Source: Dactylis glomerata (lineage: Eukaryota > Streptophyta > Magnoliopsida > Poales > Poaceae). From it: a stretch of DNA of 64,000 nt. Location: contig QXEO01001827.1 in the NCBI GenBank assembly GCA_007115705.1, forward strand, positions 62,001-126,000. The letters run 5' to 3'. Below the pieces are notes generated by a model. The model worked only from the letters and a program-made list of their open reading frames with translations, was not told the DNA's origin and ran no database searches. The position numbers and the translations under genes are program-made. Below are positions 59,538 through 64,000 of this stretch, piece after piece. Numbering within the stretch: position 1 is the first letter of the stretch; each line of letters starts with the position of its first letter.

Positions 59538-60845
59538 GTGCCATCTGATAATGATGCCCAACATGTTCTCCCATGGGACGCTAGTTGCACATTGCTGCAC
59601 TATGTGAACGGCGTGCTGAAGGATGTAGGCAAGGGTACCAACTGCCAACCGAAGATCCCCCTGATGCACAACATGCCCATCTCTGCTGGCATGTTTAGGG
59701 TCGCCCTGGTGCGGCCTTTGAAGGGTTGCGATGGCGTTGACCCTCCCATGCAACCTCATGGAGCCGAAGAGCAGTACTCTCTCGAAGGTTGCGTCAGCTG
59801 GCCCTTGCTATGGCCAAAGTCACAGATTTGCCTTGCAAAGGAAGAGCAGCGCACCGCTGCCCTAGCTAAAAAGACATGGCCACCGGTGTTCGTCGCTGCC
59901 ACCAAGAGGCATCAGCAGCTAGCCATGCACATGCCGTCGCCTCCACCCGAGTACGTGGAGGCTACGCCTAACTGCGGCGATGATCAGGTTGATGAAATCG
60001 ACGGCTTCCTCGCCACCGGGGCCAATGAAGGAATCTACATGCCTCCTCTTGGAGATCCAGCCTCCCGTAGTCAACAAGTCGGTCGTCCCATGTCATGCAC
60101 GCAGCGTCTGCGGTTTGGCGGCGGTTCTCAGGAGATGCCTCCGGGTGAAGCCGCAGCCACACAACCCAATCCGGCCAATGTTTTCAGCCCCACCACACTC
60201 CACAAGGCGGTCGACGAGCAGTTGAAATCCGCTGCTCCTATCGAGGAGAAGTTGAAATGCACAGCTCCTGTCGACGAGAAGAAGAAGGGCCGGAAGCATA
60301 GCCGAAGAAAGAAGGCTTTGAGCCAGCCGACTCCAAGGAAGATACTCTGGGCTGAGGACGGCGTGCGAGAAGAGCCCCGTGATTTCCCCATGCACATAGC
60401 GGGTCAGCCGATGCTGACAAAGGAGATGCTCGCCAATGCGGGTAGAGCCATAGTGAAACTGCACGACAACATCCAGTATCTCGAGGAGCGCCTTCTTAAA
60501 GAAAAGAATCCCGGGTACCCGGTCTACACAAACAAGGTGCCGGAGGGCCATGGCTTCGTCGATCGAGCACCCGCTGATATATTCTTCGTGCGATACGAGG
60601 ACATCTACAATTTGCTGCACTCCAAGCGCTTGGACTATAACTTGGTTCGTCTATACTCGCTCCATATGGCGTTGAAGGCGAAGAGGGAGAAGACCAAGAG
60701 CATCGTGATAGTAGACCCCTACTACATGCATGACATTGCCTTGGCGAATGAGGGGGACTGGGCAATGGTGAAGGAGTACCTGGGCAATATCTTCGTGGAG
60801 AACCCGACCATCGACTCCATTCTTCTGCCTTGCTTTCCTGAGTAA
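59538..60845 (+). pseudogene. DUF8039 and N-terminal Ulp1 region of the CACTA second gene
   Basis: 435 open codons. HYVNGVLKDVGKGTN and CVSWPLLWPKSQICL fit DUF8039. A basic KKKGRKHSRRKK patch follows, then LVRLYSLHMALKAKREKTKS and ILLPCFPE, which precede the protease core in plant Ulp1-like CACTA proteins. A donor-like GTAAGT overlaps the end (60840 region). The first codon is GTG and is probably inside an exon, not a true start. Confidence 0.75.
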
Positions 60846-60866
60846 GTGAACACCTCCGTGAAAACT

Positions 60867-61780
60867 TGATGAGGACATCCCTATTACACCACGATTATCT
60901 CCTACTCCTTTTGATGAAGATGTTGCTGCGAAGAAGTCCAATGAGATTAGGATTGGACCAATTACAAGAGCACGTGCAAAGCTATTGGAACAACAGGTGC
61001 ACTCACTCTTAATTGAACCTGATCTTTTATTTAATGAGAACTTTATACTGCCTAAGTCTATGCATCTATGTATGATCAGGTTTGTTGATAACACGAGCGT
61101 TGCACGAGGAGGAGATGAGTCGCAGCAAGAAGAGAAAGACTTGATGATCAAGTGCGCGAGGGAGGAGAGGGAGGCAGGCGCACCAGGAGATCACAAGAAC
61201 GTCAAGTTGACATGAGAGAGTCCGTGATGGCGCACTAGGACAGCCTACGACACGATGTCTACACGTCTAAGGTGCGCCACACTCATGGCCTGCGTGCCAA
61301 ATTAGGCCAAACCCATGTATGGGTCGGTATGTACTCGTTTGAGTCGAACCGAGTCAGTTTGGGCCCAAACCAGGTTGGTTTTGGGCCATGTCCATGTTGA
61401 GGATGCCCCAGCCTCCTTTAAGTAGCCAGGGGTGCCCCCTCAAGTCCCTTAGACCACGTTTAAACAAAACCCTAGTTTCTAGATAGAACCAAGTGTTCCT
61501 CTGAAATTATTCGCACTAATTCATATCAATCTGGTGTTTGTTCTTCTGAAAGTCTGAGTGTAATCTGCTGTTCCATTGGGAATTAGTATATTGCATAACC
61601 GCTTCATGGTCGGCGGCTACGTGCGCAAGCGTGTGACATTGCGAATATCCAAAGGGTTGAGAGTTGTTGCGCTGGCAGCAGGGATTAGCCAGAGAGTTTA
61701 CAGCGACACTCGAGTTATCTTCATCACCATCATCGCCATCAACATCGCGCTCGCTGAGAAGATCGGGACACCCCTTATCA
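60867..61780 (+). repeat. 5' LTR of element C
   Basis: 914 bp, TGATGAGGACATCC to CCCTTATCA. The first 116 codons are a copy of the pol tail (GPITRARAKLLEQQ, NENFILPKS), ending at 61213-61215. B's TATA region is CTTTAAGTAG here, and its palindrome is CCCATGTATGGG. Confidence 0.88.
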
Positions 61781-61783
61781 TCT

Positions 61784-61793
61784 TGGTATCAGA
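61784..61793 (+). other. primer binding site of element C
   Basis: TGGTATCAGA, three bases after the LTR, initiator Met tRNA type. Confidence 0.9.
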
Positions 61794-63414
61794 TTCCAGC
61801 GTTTACTCGGTGAGCATCCACAAATTCATCCCCATAGTTTTTGCCATAGACTAGATTGCATCGAATTACTTGTTTTAGCTGCTGATCATCTCTTTTGCGT
61901 TTTCTTTTCTTCCTTCTTGTCATTCTGCGTCTTTGAGTCTAAGTTTTGTTTTCCATGACCTCAATTCTTGTCTGTGGTTCTTCGTCGGAGTACACATCTG
62001 GCAACCGTTGAGGTGTTTTCCGATCGAGATCCAATACCAGATCGGTCGAGTTTGTTTTTTTGCAGCATATCGCGGGAACACTCGCTATCAGACATCACGA
62101 CGTTTTTGTCTGGTCACGAGCGTAGGAGGTCTCGATCTGTTCCGATCCCATCTCGAGTCCTCGGTCTGGTTCCGTTCGATTGCCAAAAGAATCCAGGCCG
62201 ATCACTGCCCCAGGCTCGCTCGGTGCACAAAAAAAGTCCACATACCGATCTTCGATTGCTCGCCATCAGACAAAGGGCGTCGTTCTATCTGGTATCGAGC
62301 GTGGGCAGCGCTCGCTCTCGACCAGACACCCAGGCCACACTTGTCTGCTCCAGCGCGTTGGCCTCGTAGCTCTCGCCCTGCTTGATCCTCGTTTGGCCAC
62401 GTCCTGCCGCTGCTCAGGCCCGATCGCTCCGTACCTTGGCCTGGTCCTTCACCTCTCTGCTGCAGCAACGCCACAACACATCGGCTGTCCTGCCATCTTG
62501 CAACAGAGCCCTGCCGCGACACACTTTTCGGTCGGTTTGCTGCCGCGTCTAGTTGCCGCAGCCGTTCAGCGTGCCTTGTCGTGTTTTCGCCGGTACATGC
62601 ACGTTTTCTACCGCAACACAGTGTTGCGGAGATTTTCTGCTGTGGTACAGTTTCGGTGAGTTGAGTCTTTCTCATTTTATTTCCAAACCGTGTCCACATA
62701 GCGTACTTTTTCGCCTCTTTTGGAAGCCATAGCCAGAGCCTTTCGACAAATATTTGGTAGGAACCTTTCCTACGAGACTAGCATCCCATTGCTCGACAGG
62801 CTGCTCTGTAGGTTTTCTGAGTGCTGTACATAGTGTGGCCATATAAGAAAGAGGAGCTAGAGAAAGCATATAGTTTCAAAAAAGCAAAAAAGAAAGAGAA
62901 AAAGAGTGTATTAAAAAAAAAGATACCAAATAGCTGAAAGTTTGCTGCTCCATTACACAGTTTTGAGAGGCCTAGTTCATAATTTGTGCACTCATAGTTT
63001 GAGCAATCTTGTGCCTGGTCATATTGAGCTATTGCTAGCGTCTCTCTTGTGCATTGCAACACAAGAATATACTCCGACAAATACTTTTTGAGCTCACTTT
63101 TCAGAGTTGCTTTGCCCCGTTTATCTCCACCGTGGGTGTTTCCGTGGGTCTTTGTCATACGATCAGCACTAGGACTTGTATTTCAGTGTAGTTAGGTATC
63201 CATACCAAGCCCCACCATATACCCTGGTTTGTCGTGTGATAGTTTCTTTTACCCTCGGTATTCGCTTCATCACATCCATGCACGTTTCAGTCTCTACGAG
63301 AGGTAAGCATTTATTATTCACTTTGGAACGGTAAGATACCTCTTTCTTTCAGTTTTGAGTGAGTTGTGAGTGTACCCACCACCCGTTTATTGTTTGTGCA
63401 CTAACCTACTAATC
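61794..63414 (+). other. untranslated leader of element C
   Basis: 1.6 kb, similar to the leader of B in its last 250 bp. An A-rich stretch lies at 62874-62930. No gene seen. Confidence 0.6.
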
Positions 63415-64000
63415 ATGTCTGCTAGTGATGTTGATGTGATGCAGAAAAAGCCTGATGATACTCCTGTCATATGGAGGGAGTATGAAGCTCTTCGTGATCA
63501 TTTGGAAAGAATTATAACACGAACAACTGACGCTATTGATTCTGATATTCAAGCTATCCAAATGAAAGTAGAAGCCACTGATGCTACTGTTAATAATATG
63601 CAAGTGCAAGTCAACGATCTCCAAACTAGCATCCAGGCGTTGACACAATCTGTCAATGCACTGCGTCTTACTGTTGAGCAACGACCCCCACCACATATTG
63701 ATGCCGATGATGCGAGTGCTCATGGCGACAATGTGGGTTTTGCTACAGAAGATCGTGGTAATGGCCGAGGCAATGGTTCTCCTGTTCGTGGTCGTGGCTT
63801 TGTTCCCCTTGGCGCCCAGCGAATTCCTTTTCAGCAGGATGATGGATTGGGTAAACCAAAGTTTTTTATTCCCAAATTTGAGGGTGGTACTGATGTTGAA
63901 GAGTACCTCACATGGGAGTTGAAGATAGAGAAGTTGTGGCATCTTCATGATTATACGGAGGACAAGAAAATCAAGCTTGCTTCTTCAGAGTTTGATGGCT
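63415..64000 (+). CDS. gag: gag (start of gag-pol) of element C, open to the window end
   Basis: ATG 63415 opens 195 codons with no stop (MSASDVDVMQKKPDDTP). It parallels the start of B (VMQEKDGDTPVVW). A helical N-terminal half (QVQVNDLQTSIQALTQSVNA) is followed by a Gly/Arg-rich linker, then GKPKFFIPKFEGG and VEEYLTWELKIEKLWH, the conserved start of the gag domain. The rest lies outside the window, so integrity is unknown. Confidence 0.88.
   Translation, partial: MSASDVDVMQKKPDDTPVIWREYEALRDHLERIITRTTDAIDSDIQAIQMKVEATDATVNNMQVQVNDLQTSIQALTQSVNALRLTVEQRPPPHIDADDASAHGDNVGFATEDRGNGRGNGSPVRGRGFVPLGAQRIPFQQDDGLGKPKFFIPKFEGGTDVEEYLTWELKIEKLWHLHDYTEDKKIKLASSEFDG

Larger units (their letters stand above)
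56448..60845 (+). pseudogene. CACTA G second gene: Transposase_24 / DUF8039 / Ulp1-type protein, decayed
   Basis: ATG 56448 starts MSIGHVNDGAGPSNQ and Gly/Asp/Glu-rich repeats. Frame-broken segments at 56760-57149 show GYEIQIGCIVQEAM and NAVNQLALTTMSTALASW. After the A' insertion, 58390-58760 has NIGHHRLGSGGYRG and KFTDP, the plant transposase (Ptta/En/Spm, PF03004) signature. 58819-59235 has a coiled coil, then a Pro-rich linker, and 59538-60845 the DUF8039 and pre-Ulp1 region. Introns are likely near 58740-58820 and 59480-59560. In grass CACTA elements this gene takes the place of TNPA. Ulp1 catalytic residues would come after 60845, beyond element C. Confidence 0.75.
3428..60866 (+). mobile_element. 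CACTA (En/Spm) DNA transposon G, autonomous type, decayed, hosting all other insertions
   Basis: The left end begins CACTACTAGGAAAACCC at 3428, a typical CACTA terminus, followed by subterminal repeats and then a TNP2-type transposase gene and a second Transposase_24/DUF8039/Ulp1-type gene in the same orientation. That gene pair in that order is the known layout of grass CACTA elements. The element's own DNA is 3428-4008, 11791-17324, 54940-57149 and 58390-60866; the gaps are later LTR retrotransposons. The right terminus is not in the window, so the 3-bp target duplication (ACT at 3425-3427 on the left) cannot be confirmed. Both genes are broken. That pieces on either side of element D belong to one copy is an inference from order and orientation plus the D target duplication. 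Confidence 0.75.
60867..64000 (+). mobile_element. LTR retrotransposon C, Ty3/gypsy, CRM-clade-like, 5' part
   Basis: 5' LTR 60867-61780, primer site, leader and start of gag; the element runs off the window. Left target copy would be AAACT (60862-60866). It entered a probable intron of the second CACTA gene just before the protease exon. Related to B by gag start, leader and LTR tail. Confidence 0.9.

Noticed and set aside
62180..62699. Overlapping plus and minus ORFs of 159 and 165 codons in the leader of C
   Set aside because: No family motif on either strand; expected in GC-rich leader DNA.

Overview
This window is repeat DNA from a large grass genome. The LTR families, the CACTA transposons with TTTAGTCCCGGTTGG repeats and the LTRs opening TGATACGTCTCCAACGTATC point to a Pooideae grass, most likely Triticeae (wheat, Aegilops, rye or barley). 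I find no intact ordinary host gene, rRNA array or tRNA gene. Almost every base can be assigned to nested mobile elements.

Layout. (1) 1-3427: minus-strand pseudogene of the PF04195 'putative gypsy type transposon' family. (2) A CACTA DNA transposon (called G here) begins at 3428 and inserted into that gene. Its own sequence occupies 3428-4008, 11791-17324, 54940-57149, 58390-60866 and beyond. It carries a broken TNP2-type transposase gene (12261-15571) and a broken second gene of Transposase_24/DUF8039/Ulp1 type (56448-60845). (3) Four retrotransposon insertions sit inside G: element A (4009-11785, plus), element D (17325-54934, minus), a truncated relative of A called A' (57150-58389, minus) and element C (60867 to beyond the window, plus). 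(4) D, a Tat-lineage gypsy element, is itself split by a non-autonomous CACTA (20044-21466), element B (22368-30297, minus), element E with 4-kb LTRs (35678-45528, plus) and gag-only element F (45907-54216, plus).

Target-site duplications support most joins: CCCTC for A, CCAGG for B, CCCTC for F and CTC for the small CACTA are exact, and D (GAAGC/CAAGC) and E (TGTAT/TGTAC) each have one mismatch. LTR divergence counted by eye follows the nesting: D about 6-7 %, F about 3.5-4 %, B about 2.7 %, A 0.65 % (6 differences in 926 bp).

How the parts work together. A, B and C share TGATGAGGACATCC LTR starts, an iMet-type primer site (one changed base pair run in B) and a pol frame that runs into the 3' LTR with a conserved C-terminal tail, the hallmark of the CRM (centromeric retrotransposon) clade. 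E and F lack pol and would need enzymes from related elements. The least ordinary features are an antisense AT-hook/B3-domain ORF in D, a 5S-rRNA-like segment inside the small CACTA, and duplicated polypurine tracts in E and F.
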